Positions 34,324-45,048 of a stretch of DNA of 64,000 bases are shown in pieces. A model generated the notes under the pieces. It made no database searches. It was not told the DNA's origin and worked only from the letters and a program-made list of their open reading frames with translations. A program made the translations under genes and the position numbers. How positions within the stretch are numbered: the stretch's first letter is position 1; each line of letters opens with the position of its first letter. Origin of the DNA: Albugo candida (lineage: Eukaryota > Oomycota > Peronosporomycetes > Albuginales); the NCBI GenBank assembly GCA_040437565.1, contig JBDOQK010000008.1, positions 372,001 through 436,000 of the forward strand. The letters run 5' to 3'.

Positions 34324-37221
34324 ATGCGTGAAGATCCTTTGGATGAAGGCAATCTAGCTTCGCCCTTTACGTTCTGTGCCGCGCAAGTACGGTATTCCGT
34401 ATCAGATGTGAAGGAGCCTCGACCTTCTAGTATTTACATCCGCGATTCTATTCCATCCTTTAGTGAGGGTACCGATGTCAAAGATGATGACACAAAAAAA
34501 CACAAGAAACGACGGGATCAGAGAAAGTCGTTCACCTGTCAAACTTCCAATGAGGGTATCATAATTAGCAATCGAAAAAAGTATCGCAAAAAAATCTCTC
34601 ATCATCCCAAGTTACGCATTCTCCCAAAGAAAAACGTTCTGAAAACTTTTTTGGGGCTGAGAAGCGATAAAAAAAGTCTTAAAAATTTGAAATCAAACGA
34701 ACAAAAGACTCAGTCGCGTACTGAGCACTCGAATGATGATGCAGCTATTACAAGCTCGAATCAAGATCTTGATCAAGTTTCCGACAGCATGAATTTAGCT
34801 AAAAATGAGATTTCAGCTCCGCCAGATTCCATGATGGCAGCATGGGAATTACAACAGTCCACGTGCTCGGCATTCATTCCGTTGGAAACAAGTCCGGAGC
34901 CCGTCCAGATGGACAATATTGCACCTTCAAACTCGGAACTCGATCGGGTCGATTGCACTTATGCTATCATGTTCATGCCCTGGAGTGATTGCAATGATGA
35001 TTCAGCCGAGTACGAGTCAGTGAACTCTGATTTGGAGGTTAATTTCCAGCTATCAGCCTTAAAAGAACGATCTGATCTAAGCACGATCCTTAGAGTCAAA
35101 GAACAGTCTACAACCTGCTCGTCATCATTTCCTGTTTCATCTTCATCATGGGACTCGGATTCTACTTCTCCTTCCTCCAAGTCCACTCCAGTATCACGTA
35201 GAAACTGGCCGCGAGGAAGCGATAGCAGCGCAAGATCGCTTATGAATTGGGTCCCGGATTCCCACAGCAAAACATGCCAGAGTTGTGCCACTTCGTTTCG
35301 ATTGACACGACGACGCCATCATTGCCGTCTCTGCGGGATTTTGGTTTGTGGGTCGTGCTCCCAGTACAGCGCTATTGTGGTGCTACCACAATCAGGACTA
35401 GTCAAGACAGAGCGTATTCGAGCACCTTGGAACAAATATAAAAAGTTGCGGAGGAATACTTCTATTAGTAGCAGTTTTCCACCGGATTTATCAGCACGTG
35501 CGCAAGTTCCTCACCGAACATGCCGTAAATGTGCCAACACTTTGCATCACATGGCCGTACAGGGGGACTCACGCGTTCACAAGTTGGTCTCGCACAAGAA
35601 AAGTGAAAAACTTTGGTTAAAAGCTTCATCGAATCTCCGTAAAACCTCGGAATTGGAGTGTCTCCAGACCCCTTCTTCGATTTCGGAATCGCTTAGTATG
35701 TTTGATCAGCAGTATATGGCTCTGTCATGTGGATCAAGCCTCACGCGATATGTGGATTCCTTAAACAAACGACAAGAATTAGATCGTGTCAAAAAAGCTA
35801 CGTCAAAATATTTATCCAACTCCATTATCTCGAATGTATCCTTCATTGGTGAACGAAACTCTGTAGCTCTGCTAGAAGAGTCACTATCCAGGCCTCCCTG
35901 TTGTTCCCATTCCAGCAATGTTTACTTGATCAGCTCACAGTGGTTGCAGGAATGGCTTTCTTACATGAATCTGTCTACGGATTTAGTGCAAAGCTTCTCC
36001 GATACACTCCAATTCGATCGATGCGAAAAGAAACGCCCAGGCCCTATTGCGAACTATGAACTATTGGATTTTGTAGATGGCAAATTGCAACTTCGCAAAC
36101 ATATTGCAGACAAAATGTCGCTGATCTCAAATTTGGAGACCGAATGTATCAGCACGCTTAATGATATCAAGTTTGGATGTTCGAAAAACTTTGGAATTAT
36201 CTCCGAAGACCTGTGGGTTGCATTGCATGAGATGTATGGAGGAGGCCCAAGCATTTGCTCGTCAGCCAGGAAGGGTCTTGACGAGTCCAGAGTATACGAG
36301 AAAGTATGTCTCGCCGGACCTGCGATGCAGAATTGGATAATTCTAGAGGATGAATCGTTATTGTTTTATAAAGCCCAAGTCGATAAGGGTAGCAAGTCAT
36401 GGTTCAAGCATAAAAGGTCTGCTCAAAAGAATTCTCGACATAGCGTATGCGCTCCACCGACCTCCCGGCAGCAAGAACGATCCACTGCGGCTTTGTCAGA
36501 AAAGTTGGTGGAAGGAGCCGATTTTCCAGAGACGGAGCAAGACTTTCCACTCACAAATCACACTGAACTTTCTAGAAAAAACTCCCTGCGCCTTCTTCTC
36601 TCTTACAAACAGAACGATGCTTCAGCAAACAGAAAAAGCGAAGCCCGATCCAGTAGTAGTGGGTACACACATGATCGTCCGGATGAAAATGACACAATTG
36701 GTCTTGAAAGTAATTCACCTAAAGGAGCTACCGACCCGGTCAAAGATACCTCTCTCAAGTCGCAGGTAGCTCGCAAAACGGATCGACTTTATTTGGCTCA
36801 AACAGGCGCTCGTATTGGCCTCTCCACTCATAAATTCAAGTTGGACGAGAAACATACCAAAGGCGTCTTCAGCACACAAGGTTGCCCACAAAATAGCCGC
36901 CATTCGAGCCAAGCAATACGCACTCGTTTGAATCAACGATCCCGAGCACAATCTGGAGAGTCTGATAGAATGTTGCACAGTCATAGCGGAGAGCAAAATT
37001 TAGCTCGAAGAATGACCATTGGTGCCGAGGAAGATCTGGAAGCTGACACAGTAGCACCTGTGCAATCTGAGGTCCGTGGAAGTCTTGCTGCTGTCACTGC
37101 TTTTGCCACAGCTTGTGCAGAGGCACGTAAAAAGTCGGCTCGCTCGCTTGCCCGCTATAGCCGATCGGATAGTCTTATTCTGGAGCTCATGGATTGCGCA
37201 GATGGAAGTGCCTGTGCCTAA
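34324..37221 (+). CDS. Large FYVE-finger protein with a DUSP-like segment, 965 aa
   Basis: Single exon; ATG at 34324 in a good ACCATGC context. The FYVE zinc finger (about residues 308-410) has WVPD, CQSCATSF, the PI3P-binding RRRHHCRLCG, CGSC and the last pair RTCRKC. The loop before the last pair is about 40 residues longer than usual. Around residues 625-650, ISEDLWVALHEMYGGGPSIC resembles the DUSP domain of ubiquitin-specific proteases, but no protease domain follows. The rest is charged and Ser-rich: a Lys-rich N-terminal third (KKHKKRRDQRKS) and a basic C-terminus. Families with FYVE are expanded in oomycetes and usually act on endosomes. Function is otherwise unknown. Confidence 0.85.
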   Translation: MREDPLDEGNLASPFTFCAAQVRYSVSDVKEPRPSSIYIRDSIPSFSEGTDVKDDDTKKHKKRRDQRKSFTCQTSNEGIIISNRKKYRKKISHHPKLRILPKKNVLKTFLGLRSDKKSLKNLKSNEQKTQSRTEHSNDDAAITSSNQDLDQVSDSMNLAKNEISAPPDSMMAAWELQQSTCSAFIPLETSPEPVQMDNIAPSNSELDRVDCTYAIMFMPWSDCNDDSAEYESVNSDLEVNFQLSALKERSDLSTILRVKEQSTTCSSSFPVSSSSWDSDSTSPSSKSTPVSRRNWPRGSDSSARSLMNWVPDSHSKTCQSCATSFRLTRRRHHCRLCGILVCGSCSQYSAIVVLPQSGLVKTERIRAPWNKYKKLRRNTSISSSFPPDLSARAQVPHRTCRKCANTLHHMAVQGDSRVHKLVSHKKSEKLWLKASSNLRKTSELECLQTPSSISESLSMFDQQYMALSCGSSLTRYVDSLNKRQELDRVKKATSKYLSNSIISNVSFIGERNSVALLEESLSRPPCCSHSSNVYLISSQWLQEWLSYMNLSTDLVQSFSDTLQFDRCEKKRPGPIANYELLDFVDGKLQLRKHIADKMSLISNLETECISTLNDIKFGCSKNFGIISEDLWVALHEMYGGGPSICSSARKGLDESRVYEKVCLAGPAMQNWIILEDESLLFYKAQVDKGSKSWFKHKRSAQKNSRHSVCAPPTSRQQERSTAALSEKLVEGADFPETEQDFPLTNHTELSRKNSLRLLLSYKQNDASANRKSEARSSSSGYTHDRPDENDTIGLESNSPKGATDPVKDTSLKSQVARKTDRLYLAQTGARIGLSTHKFKLDEKHTKGVFSTQGCPQNSRHSSQAIRTRLNQRSRAQSGESDRMLHSHSGEQNLARRMTIGAEEDLEADTVAPVQSEVRGSLAAVTAFATACAEARKKSARSLARYSRSDSLILELMDCADGSACA

Positions 37222-37484
37222 GTGTGATAATATGGAGCATTGGTACTAAGAAACACTACACTTCGGTATCTTAAGATAAGCAAGTGGTGCATCTTTTAGG
37301 TTTCCAACCTGCAATCTTATATATGTATTGAATATATTTGGTGTCGAGTTGCTTCACACCACCATAACAGTAAGATCTCTTTTCGATGCCACCCCGTTAC
37401 GTCCTACTTTGTCAGCTGCTATCATCCAGGATTGATGATAAGTTTGGTACAAATTCTTCAGCCGAAAAGACCTTTACCAAGTAC

Positions 37485-38981
37485 TTATAGCGGCGCTGAT
37501 GACAAACTCTGTGGATCTTGAGCTTGCAATACTTCGATGGCGTCCGAACAAAATTTATACAGGAAACAATTTTTCCGAATTGCTTTTTGCGTTTTGCCCA
37601 GCAATGTCAAAATCTTTTTCTTTTCTTGGCCATGAATGTCAGCAAATTTCTCAAGAGCATGTAATGATTGGATGATGCTGTGTCCTAGCGGAAGCAACGT
37701 TAAAGTGTGATCTCGTCCGGCATGCATTCCTTCTGCACTCAAAGTCGCGCAGTAGGCGACGGAGCGTAAAACGCCCACAAAAATATCTTCAGTATGATAA
37801 GTAATTCGTGGCCAAGCACTTGAAATAATATCCTTTAATAGCAATAAAGCCTCCGATACCAAAGCTGTGTTAGTGCTATCAAATGTGCGCAATGTCACCT
37901 CCAACAAAGGCTGTAGATATACAATCAAGTGGATGCTTTGAGGAGCGCCCATGGCCGTGAGCATTTTTCGAATACTACGAAGTAAAAGTAGCCGGATTTC
38001 ATGCTCAATCGCGAGATTCGCGTCATTGATCAGTCGCGGAAAAAATTGGTCATAAAGATCAAAACTCTGCGATGGGATTTGGAGTAATTCCAATGCCGAA
38101 ATGAGGGAAGCCAATGCCAAATCCAAGACCGCAGGCGTCCGCGTCGTGATTGCCCGGCGTAAGACTTGTAGTAAAATGTCCGAGTACCATCGTAATTCCG
38201 TAGCAGTGACATTTTTGATAATATGATACAGAATTTCGATTCCAACGAGTTGCGTTGTTCGATTGCAAGCATCCACAAGAGGAAATACAAGTGCCAAAAG
38301 ACGACCCAGCACATCTCCACCGAGATTTGGGAAGCTAACTTTCGATACCATCCAGCGTAAGACAAGCTTGGGAAGTGACTGCGGTAAAATCCACTCTTCT
38401 TTCGATGTATTTTGCGAAACCAAAGAAAGCAATTGAGTTAAAAATGTGCTGTAAACCTCATTCTGATTTTTGCATGTAGAAAGGTTTTCACACGATTGCA
38501 GTATACCCTCACCAATCACAAGTAGACTTTTCGATTGTGCTCTATGTACTTTGGTCGAAGGGATGCATATACAGCAAATACATGCGGCAGCATACGCAGC
38601 CAGTGGCACCCACGAAGCAATAAAGGTGCTTGCAGCATCCTCATGAGCGTACGTGCCGACCATCTTGTTTAGTGTTGTCGCTAGCTGAGTAAGATTCATA
38701 GCCATTCTATTACTCACAGTAGGTGTAGACTTCTCCCCGCTTGCAATGTCACAACAGTACTGAATCAACATTCGAGCTAGTGCTTTGATGCATTGGTTCT
38801 TGGCGTTTATATTGCATTCAGATGGGCTCTTTTCTTCCTCGCAGTATGTGGCAAGTTCATCCAAAACGACTGTTGTTATCTGCTCCGGTTGAACGCCTGT
38901 ATCGTCCGAAATGTTTCGGAGCAGACAGAGCTCATTTTGTATGCTTTCCAGATGGTCATCTAAGAATCGCTGGTATATCAT
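37485..38981 (-). CDS. TTI2: TELO2-interacting protein 2 (TTI2) homologue, about 498 aa
   Basis: Single exon, all-helical HEAT-type protein. Two stretches mark TTI2: one ending VGIEILYHIIKNVTATELRW (human TTI2: GFRCLRHIIQNTPAAELNW, recalled), and ALVFPLVDACNRTTQLVGIE just before it. Length matches human (508 aa). TTI2, with TELO2 and TTI1, forms the TTT co-chaperone that stabilises TOR, ATM, ATR, DNA-PK and SMG1. I chose the first in-frame ATG (38981, MIYQRF); an upstream exon cannot be excluded because the frame stays open to about 38999 and the UTP25 stop is only 59 bp away. Same strand as UTP25 upstream. Confidence 0.8.
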   Translation of the reverse strand: MIYQRFLDDHLESIQNELCLLRNISDDTGVQPEQITTVVLDELATYCEEEKSPSECNINAKNQCIKALARMLIQYCCDIASGEKSTPTVSNRMAMNLTQLATTLNKMVGTYAHEDAASTFIASWVPLAAYAAACICCICIPSTKVHRAQSKSLLVIGEGILQSCENLSTCKNQNEVYSTFLTQLLSLVSQNTSKEEWILPQSLPKLVLRWMVSKVSFPNLGGDVLGRLLALVFPLVDACNRTTQLVGIEILYHIIKNVTATELRWYSDILLQVLRRAITTRTPAVLDLALASLISALELLQIPSQSFDLYDQFFPRLINDANLAIEHEIRLLLLRSIRKMLTAMGAPQSIHLIVYLQPLLEVTLRTFDSTNTALVSEALLLLKDIISSAWPRITYHTEDIFVGVLRSVAYCATLSAEGMHAGRDHTLTLLPLGHSIIQSLHALEKFADIHGQEKKKILTLLGKTQKAIRKNCFLYKFCSDAIEVLQAQDPQSLSSAPL

Positions 38982-39040
38982 TAAGCATTTTTCATCCAAT
39001 TACATTATATGAGTGCGCAAAATATTCATTTGTATGGTCT

Positions 39041-41644
39041 CTAGCTAAATACAAACGTTTGCTTCCTGTCGTCTACCTGTTCACTAGCCAATCCTGTTTG
39101 GCACATCCGATCTGCACGCGCATTCCCGACAATACGCTGCAATCGATAACGATCTAGCACGGTATACAGCGCAATGGATGTCAATTGCACCGGAGCGATC
39201 TCTTCGTCGCTCTCACTCTCATGTTCACCATCTTGATCGATATTCTCAGCAGTGGCTGTGGCAGCTGATGATTCCATCATCGCATTTAGAAAGTCTGCGT
39301 AGAATGAGCCTATAACAGGAATACCATACCACACAACTTGACGTATGCCACGGATGACGTATTCGTGATAAAAGTGGAATCGTTCCGTCACGAGTAGCAC
39401 ATGCACGCGTCCGTGGAAAAACGATGTGCGTGCTCGCGAAATGCTCTTTGTCGGTGTGTATTCACAACAATGTGCGCACTTAATGATTTTTTGGTTCATC
39501 GTTTCAGCGAAAAAGTTGCGCAAGCGGACAAAGTCAAAGTACGATGGTATGAATATGAGCACATGCTTCTTCGGTGACGATAGTAATGGTTGTAGTATGT
39601 GCTTCTCAAAGTACGCAAATCGTACGTCAGCCTCACTGGCGGTGGAACTTGGTGGAAGTTCAATACGCTGGAAGAGTTGATAAATTCGTGGGACAATACT
39701 GGACATGGCCGCGAGGGCTGGGTCGTGCTTATCGAGAAGATCAAGCTGTGTGGGATTTGAAAATTTTGATCCGGGTGCCGAAGCAATTTGATATCGTCGT
39801 TGGTATTTGACGGCCCCTCCTATGTTTCGGCAATTTCGAGATCCCAACAGCGAATGCAGTGCAGGATCCATCCCATGACAATACATGATTGTCTGACGGA
39901 AGTAAGATCCTAGAAAGGCTAAATTCCACTCTCTAACTCGCGAGAAATCCGCCGTTGGAGCTTCTTTGGGTTTAACATTCAAAACTTGTAGTATCGTGCG
40001 GACATGCTCGAGATTTTGCATCAGCATGATAGTAGCCGAGTCGACCACACAAATCTCAATAGATGATAATATATCATTCGATAGCGACGGTACTGAATTT
40101 TCTTCAGTTTCCGGACGTTGTTGCAATGCATCGACGGCAGCCGCGGTCTCGACAATAGCATCTCCAAAGTGCTGACGCAATCCTAACGGTGAAGCTAGAA
40201 TGATGTCGGCTCGAGAATAGTCGCTGAAAAAGCGCATATTTCTTCGGGAGAATGAAAGACCGAGATGAAAGCAATCGTCTGTATCACCCATGGAGAAAAT
40301 ATCCTTCCAATTTTTGTCACTGAGCTGCTCCGAGTCGCATTTTTCGTCTTCAACTGAGGCGTTCAAGGTGCCGTATTCTTTTACGAACCGATCTTTGTTG
40401 ATGAAATGTTTGATTGAAAAAGGTAAGATTGAGACAATTTTTTCCACAAACGCGACTGCAGCACTTCGGATTGGAAGCAAAATCAAAACTGTTGGCCGAG
40501 AAAAGCCTTGGTCACGGCAATCTTCTTCTTCATCACCATTGTCGGTGCGTAAACGAGCATTATTTCGGGCAACTATATCTCGAGATTGCAAGACGTGATT
40601 GAGAACATGCATGGCTGTAAGAAGACGTAATGTTGCAGTGTTTTGATGTGTTTGTGCTGCAAAAAGTATGTCTTTATACATGTTTAGGTCTGACCACAAT
40701 GAGCCAGTGACGCTGTCTTGTTTTAGACTCTTAGCTAAGTCGACAAATTTTTCCTTCCAAATATCGCGCAGCCGAGGGAACACCGAGAGGGTCCAGTCCT
40801 TATGCGGCGATGGTGTTGAGTCTTGCCATATCGTCAATATTTGACGATCCAACTCTTCAAGGCTTTTTTTTTCACTGGGGCCTGCCAAATACGAAATAGG
40901 TACTCCGGGCTTCTCCCAGAGTGTCAGACCGCTTGCCGAGCGCATGTCTATTTTGTGATACTTTTGCTGTCTTTTTTGAAAATGAAAGGCTTCATTCTGC
41001 GTCAGCGAAATGCTCTGATAGCGCTGATGATATATAGTTTTTTCTTCTTCCTGCTCTTTTTCATCATCGCCTTCCTCTTCAGTCCAGTCTTCATCAATGT
41101 CATCACAATCACTGATTACAGTAGGCTCTACCTGGAAAGCTTCACGTATACCATCACCAGCGATTGAATCATCTTCTTCACTTTCAGATGTATTGGCACC
41201 AAACGTTTGCACAAATTCATCAAAAACCGACAAAGAGTCTTGCTTCTTTTTGACATTTGATTCTGACTCTGATTGTGTTGACTCAATTGTAACCTCCAAT
41301 CCTTCTGACTCAACGTCCACCCTTGCCGGCTTCCTGCGATTATGTTTCGTGACGCCTCCATAAAGCGTCGTAGCCTTTTGTTGCTTATCACGTACAAGAG
41401 TATTTCGCCTTTCAACAAGCTTCTGAGCTTTCCAGTCGTCAATTTTTCGTTGCTTAGCTCTAGCAGCAGTCATTTTGATCTGCCATTGTGACTTCATCGT
41501 AACTTTACGTTGCAATTGGCTCTTGTCGCCGTCATTGGCAGCTACATTATCCATTCCTTGATCATTTCCATATTCCTCCCAGCTGTTTCCACGCTTTCGT
41601 TTTTTTCGACCGCTTTGCTTACCTTTGCGCTTGGATTTTGCCAT
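39041..41644 (-). CDS. UTP25: UTP25 (DEF) U3 snoRNP-associated protein, 867 aa
   Basis: Single exon; start MAKSKRKGKQSGRKKRKRG, a basic nucleolar-type N-terminus. Acidic and basic tracts fill residues 1-230. The Utp25 domain follows: YKDILFAAQTHQN, then LLTAMHVLNHVL, RPTVLILLPIRSAAVAFVE, FSDYSRADIILASPLGLRQH and LEHVRTILQVLNVKPKE, and near the C-terminus HVLIFIPSYFDFVRLRNFF. It is a degenerate DEAD-box-like protein without ATPase motifs and is needed for 18S rRNA processing in the SSU processome. Human UTP25 is 756 aa; the extra length is in the charged N-terminal part. With NOC4 it is the second 40S-assembly gene in the window. Confidence 0.93.
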   Translation of the reverse strand: MAKSKRKGKQSGRKKRKRGNSWEEYGNDQGMDNVAANDGDKSQLQRKVTMKSQWQIKMTAARAKQRKIDDWKAQKLVERRNTLVRDKQQKATTLYGGVTKHNRRKPARVDVESEGLEVTIESTQSESESNVKKKQDSLSVFDEFVQTFGANTSESEEDDSIAGDGIREAFQVEPTVISDCDDIDEDWTEEEGDDEKEQEEEKTIYHQRYQSISLTQNEAFHFQKRQQKYHKIDMRSASGLTLWEKPGVPISYLAGPSEKKSLEELDRQILTIWQDSTPSPHKDWTLSVFPRLRDIWKEKFVDLAKSLKQDSVTGSLWSDLNMYKDILFAAQTHQNTATLRLLTAMHVLNHVLQSRDIVARNNARLRTDNGDEEEDCRDQGFSRPTVLILLPIRSAAVAFVEKIVSILPFSIKHFINKDRFVKEYGTLNASVEDEKCDSEQLSDKNWKDIFSMGDTDDCFHLGLSFSRRNMRFFSDYSRADIILASPLGLRQHFGDAIVETAAAVDALQQRPETEENSVPSLSNDILSSIEICVVDSATIMLMQNLEHVRTILQVLNVKPKEAPTADFSRVREWNLAFLGSYFRQTIMYCHGMDPALHSLLGSRNCRNIGGAVKYQRRYQIASAPGSKFSNPTQLDLLDKHDPALAAMSSIVPRIYQLFQRIELPPSSTASEADVRFAYFEKHILQPLLSSPKKHVLIFIPSYFDFVRLRNFFAETMNQKIIKCAHCCEYTPTKSISRARTSFFHGRVHVLLVTERFHFYHEYVIRGIRQVVWYGIPVIGSFYADFLNAMMESSAATATAENIDQDGEHESESDEEIAPVQLTSIALYTVLDRYRLQRIVGNARADRMCQTGLASEQVDDRKQTFVFS

Positions 41645-41844
41645 TCTCAATGCAATCGATGTTGCCTCCAATCATATATTTATCCAATCAAATAGCTAAG
41701 TAAGCAGCAGTATCCAATCATACGAGATGAATTGCAAAATAGCAAGTACAAGGCGTGTATAGCAATAGCATAAGCATGAAAAATATGAGATTTAGCTGGG
41801 ACATTCTCGCCGCACAAAATGATCCTACTTTTCCAGATATTCTA

Positions 41845-42385
41845 TCATGTTTTTTGTTCAGCTTCAGTTTTGGGCAAGATAAGCTTCTTGTCCTTCCCTG
41901 GTGGGTCTCGAATGCTGACTCGAAGAAGCCTGCCATCCACTTCCTGTAATATACGTGCTATTTGAGCGCAATTACATGATGTGTGTGATATTCACAGCTT
42001 ACATGTCCATTCATTTCGCTGGTCGCCTCCAATGCCTCATCAAAAGTTGCATATTCAATTGCTGCCCATTTGTGTGATGCAGAATGCTCAGGAACCCATA
42101 AATGCTCTGAGATCATGACAATATTCGGAAAAGATTGAAAAAGTAGTTTTGCAGCTAGTTACCGCTTTTGATATCTCCAAATTTTCCAAAAACTTTGCGC
42201 AAGCGGCCTTGGTCAGTGGCCCAATGCAAGCCTATATCATTCCAGTGAATGCAGTGTTTTATGGCTGAATACAAAATGTGACTACCTATGATAAGGATAA
42301 ATGTGCTCGAGTAAAGTCTCTTGTGATTTAGTGTGCGATTGTCAACGTTCTTGGCAACCAGCCAGCGAGCCAGCGTAGAGCGCAT
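41845..42385 (-). CDS. RRM RNA-binding protein, probably mitochondrial, 123 aa
   Basis: Four exons: 42385-42286, 42231-42163, 42106-42003 and 41943-41845 (372 nt, in frame). After an arginine-rich, acid-free N-terminus (MRSTLARWLVAKNV), typical of a mitochondrial presequence, comes a single RRM. The RNP2-like strand is ILIIGLHWATDQGRLRKVF, followed by GKFGDI, and the RNP1-like strand is KWAAIEYATFDEALEAT. The end EVDGRLLRVSIRD is the usual RRM beta-4. It resembles small glycine-rich/ORRM-type RNA-binding proteins without the glycine tail. Target RNA is unknown. Confidence 0.8.
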
Positions 42386-42579
42386 CAGGAGATACTGCTC
42401 TTACCGGTAAGTTCGATTTATCACAATGTAGTGTCTACAAAATGCCTTTGCGAATCTAAGACAAGCTATAGATTTTTATGAAATATTAAGAAAAAGGTTA
42501 GTTGCCACGGATCACATTTTATCGCTTACGAGAAGCTGATATTGTCGCAGTCAGCAAATGCCACAACAAAGACACGGCT

Positions 42580-43100
42580 GATAGTGTGTTGTCAGTCCAC
42601 ACTTCGAAACGCAGCCTCGCTGCTCTCGTTAACACAACCCCCGTGTAGTGTATTACTTATTGGGTAAAAAGTTAGCCTATCTAGCTACCACTCCTTTTTG
42701 TTCCGTAAATCTGCTACTCTGAACCCAGATCCACTCCAGACCCAGCACTTCCCCAAAATGGTATCTTCAGCTCGCTGAGGATGTCTTTGATTACAGGGTC
42801 CTCCTGGTGGCGCAATGCATACGATCGAAGCGCCGCCAAAAGTATCGTGCTTTCACATAGGAGTATCGTCATGAGCGGTGACGACAGACGACGAAGCCCT
42901 CTGTGAAATGTTGACGAGCACGTCCTTCAAAATATTGTACAGACCCAGACAAGACTGGTAATACCGAAAAGCTCGTTGCAGAGGTCCATCGTGTCGGATG
43001 CTGCGGAGGAACGGGCGCGACACAGTGAAGAAACAGCGCACAGGGTACAGGAACATTTGGCTCAAATTTGGCTCAGCAGTATCAGAGCCATCTGGCGTTG
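42580..43100 (-). mobile_element. Ty3/gypsy relic A: chromodomain end plus LTR
   Basis: A minus-strand fossil fragment. About 42775-43100 encodes the C-terminal (post-chromodomain) end of a gypsy polyprotein, recognisable because ALRHQEDPVIKDIL also matches the end of relic B. About 42580-42775 is an LTR-like block shared with relics B and C. Most of the element is missing and the rest is broken. The LTR blocks differ from each other at many sites, so the insertion looks old. Confidence 0.6.
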
Positions 43101-43429
43101 AATGAGCAATAGCAATCCATTGAACGAGAAATGGAGCAACACCTAAGAGTTTCTGAAAATCAAAATCCTAGCAATCGCTTAAATCAAGTACCAAGTGCGA
43201 CTAGAAACCCTGACAGACAATCAATTTCAAGGATCAAAGAGCCAGTATAATTCTCTAACAATGATCAAGGTCTAAAAAATGTCTATTAAAAGTCGTTGCT
43301 GCAGTATTCTATGCAGGAATTGCAATCAAGCTCATCGAAAAATGTGCTTGGCATTGGGGAGGGTTCAGCAGCGAGTTGATCCACCCTTACCAGCAAGAAC
43401 AGCAGCATATCGCCTTTGCATTGACTCAT

Positions 43430-44365
43430 CTAGACATCAAAGCATCTCGGGGATGCCTTGTTGTATTGCTCACAAAGTATGGTAGCCATGTGTTTGACGT
43501 TTTTTGGCCTGCCGCGGTTCTGGACGGCATCTGTAAGATTCTTCCACAGGTTTTCGAAGGGGTTGAGATTAGGTCTTTGGGCAGGCCGTTCTAGCTTTGC
43601 AAGCGACAGATTCTCACCCCAGTTTTTGATGTACTACTACGTTGGACTGGCACACCATACGTTTTAAGAATTAGGTATTTCTTGCCATCCTGGTCGCCCA
43701 CCCATGGTTTAAGTGCAGCGTCATAGATTAGTCTGACAAAGTCGGTGTCAGTACGATGTTGGGGTGGCATGATGACCATCAGAAATATCCTCTCACCATT
43801 AAAGTACCCCAGTCATCACCGAGGACCGCCCCGCTTAAATGTTGTCGCCAAATACTCAGAAACGAGCTCTTCATCCACGCGACGCCACACAACAACCTGG
43901 CGAGAATTCTTGCCAATCTAAAAGGTGGACTCTTCGGTCCAAATGACCTTATTCCAATCCTCTACTGTCCAATTATTGTATTTCCGAGCAAACTCCAATC
44001 TCTTAACATTGTGCTTATCTGTCAAAACAGGCTTCTTGGCGGTGATGCGGCTTTTGAAACCCATTTCATGGAGGGCGCTACGGATTGTGCCTGGCGATGT
44101 CGGAGTACTCGCATTGTTTACGACTTCTCCAAGTGGCATCCGCCGGCTCTGCATCACAGTGCTACCAATAGACCTGCGGTCTCTTTCTGAGTGTTTTGGC
44201 GGTCTAGCTCTTGACTTGGGAGCCCTCACCGACCCTCTTTTACCCCAGCTCTGTAGCACTGTCGAACTGGTTGACTGGATTCAACCTGTCTGGGCGCTGA
44301 TATCCCGCTTTTTAAGCCTGCCTGATGCAATCCGACAATGGTAGCTTTCTCTCCAGTGCGTTAGC
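43430..44365 (-). mobile_element. Decayed Tc1-like DNA transposon (transposase remnant)
   Basis: Read on the minus strand the pieces follow Tc1 order: N-terminal HTH (IVGLHQAGLKSG), an SPGTIRSALHEMGFKSR segment, EFARKYNNWTVEDWNKVIWT just before the first catalytic site, and at the C-terminal end RPNLNPFENLWKNL. The first catalytic Asp reads Glu (WTEESTF), the second is not recognisable, and the third site (ENLW) is kept. At least three stops or frameshifts break the frame (near 44300, 43910 and 43590), so it is inactive. The 5' side runs toward gap 8. I did not find certain terminal inverted repeats. Confidence 0.82.
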
Positions 44366-44455
44366 AACGTGAATTCATATTTTCCAAATGGTTTGATGTC
44401 CGGACCGCAAAGTAAGATGGTTTGATCGTCCTCTTTATCTTGTTTTTTATGGTGT

Positions 44456-44555
44456 NNNNNNNNNNNNNNNNNNNNNNNNNNNNNNNNNNNNNNNNNNNNN
44501 NNNNNNNNNNNNNNNNNNNNNNNNNNNNNNNNNNNNNNNNNNNNNNNNNNNNNNN
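44456..44555. other. Gap 8 (100 N), flanks not duplicated
   Basis: Exactly 100 N between the Tc1 remnant and gypsy relic B. The two sides do not overlap, so an unknown length of repeat DNA is missing here. Confidence 0.9.
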
Positions 44556-45048
44556 ATAGACGAAATTGAGAGAGTACAGTAAGCAGCCAAGATCCAGTTT
44601 GATCAACAACTTGATAGCGCGTACCGTACGAAATCCGGAAGAATCAGAATTTCAGACGAGCTGTCCAAGATCTAGGTTAAACTGTGTGTAGTGGCCCAAT
44701 TTGGTATTGGTGGCGATCGTGGAGTCGATGTGACGACTCATTATGTGGCCGAGTTGTACGATTGAAAATACATTGAAGCAAGATGTTCAGATGTTTATGA
44801 AGCAATGCTTGCACGTAGTTCTACGGACGTAACAGTTCTGCGAGTACTTGGAGAAGGGCTACATGGTACGAAGCCAAACGATTATTACACTGGGAATATG
44901 TGTATATTATGAATTTGGATACGGGACAGCACTATATTCTAGTAGCTAAAGACGATGCATCCAAGTATGTGTGGCTCAAAGCAGTCGCTGAGGCAGACGC
45001 CGCAACCACGTGCGAGGTATTGCTGGATTGGTTTGCATCATTTATAAT

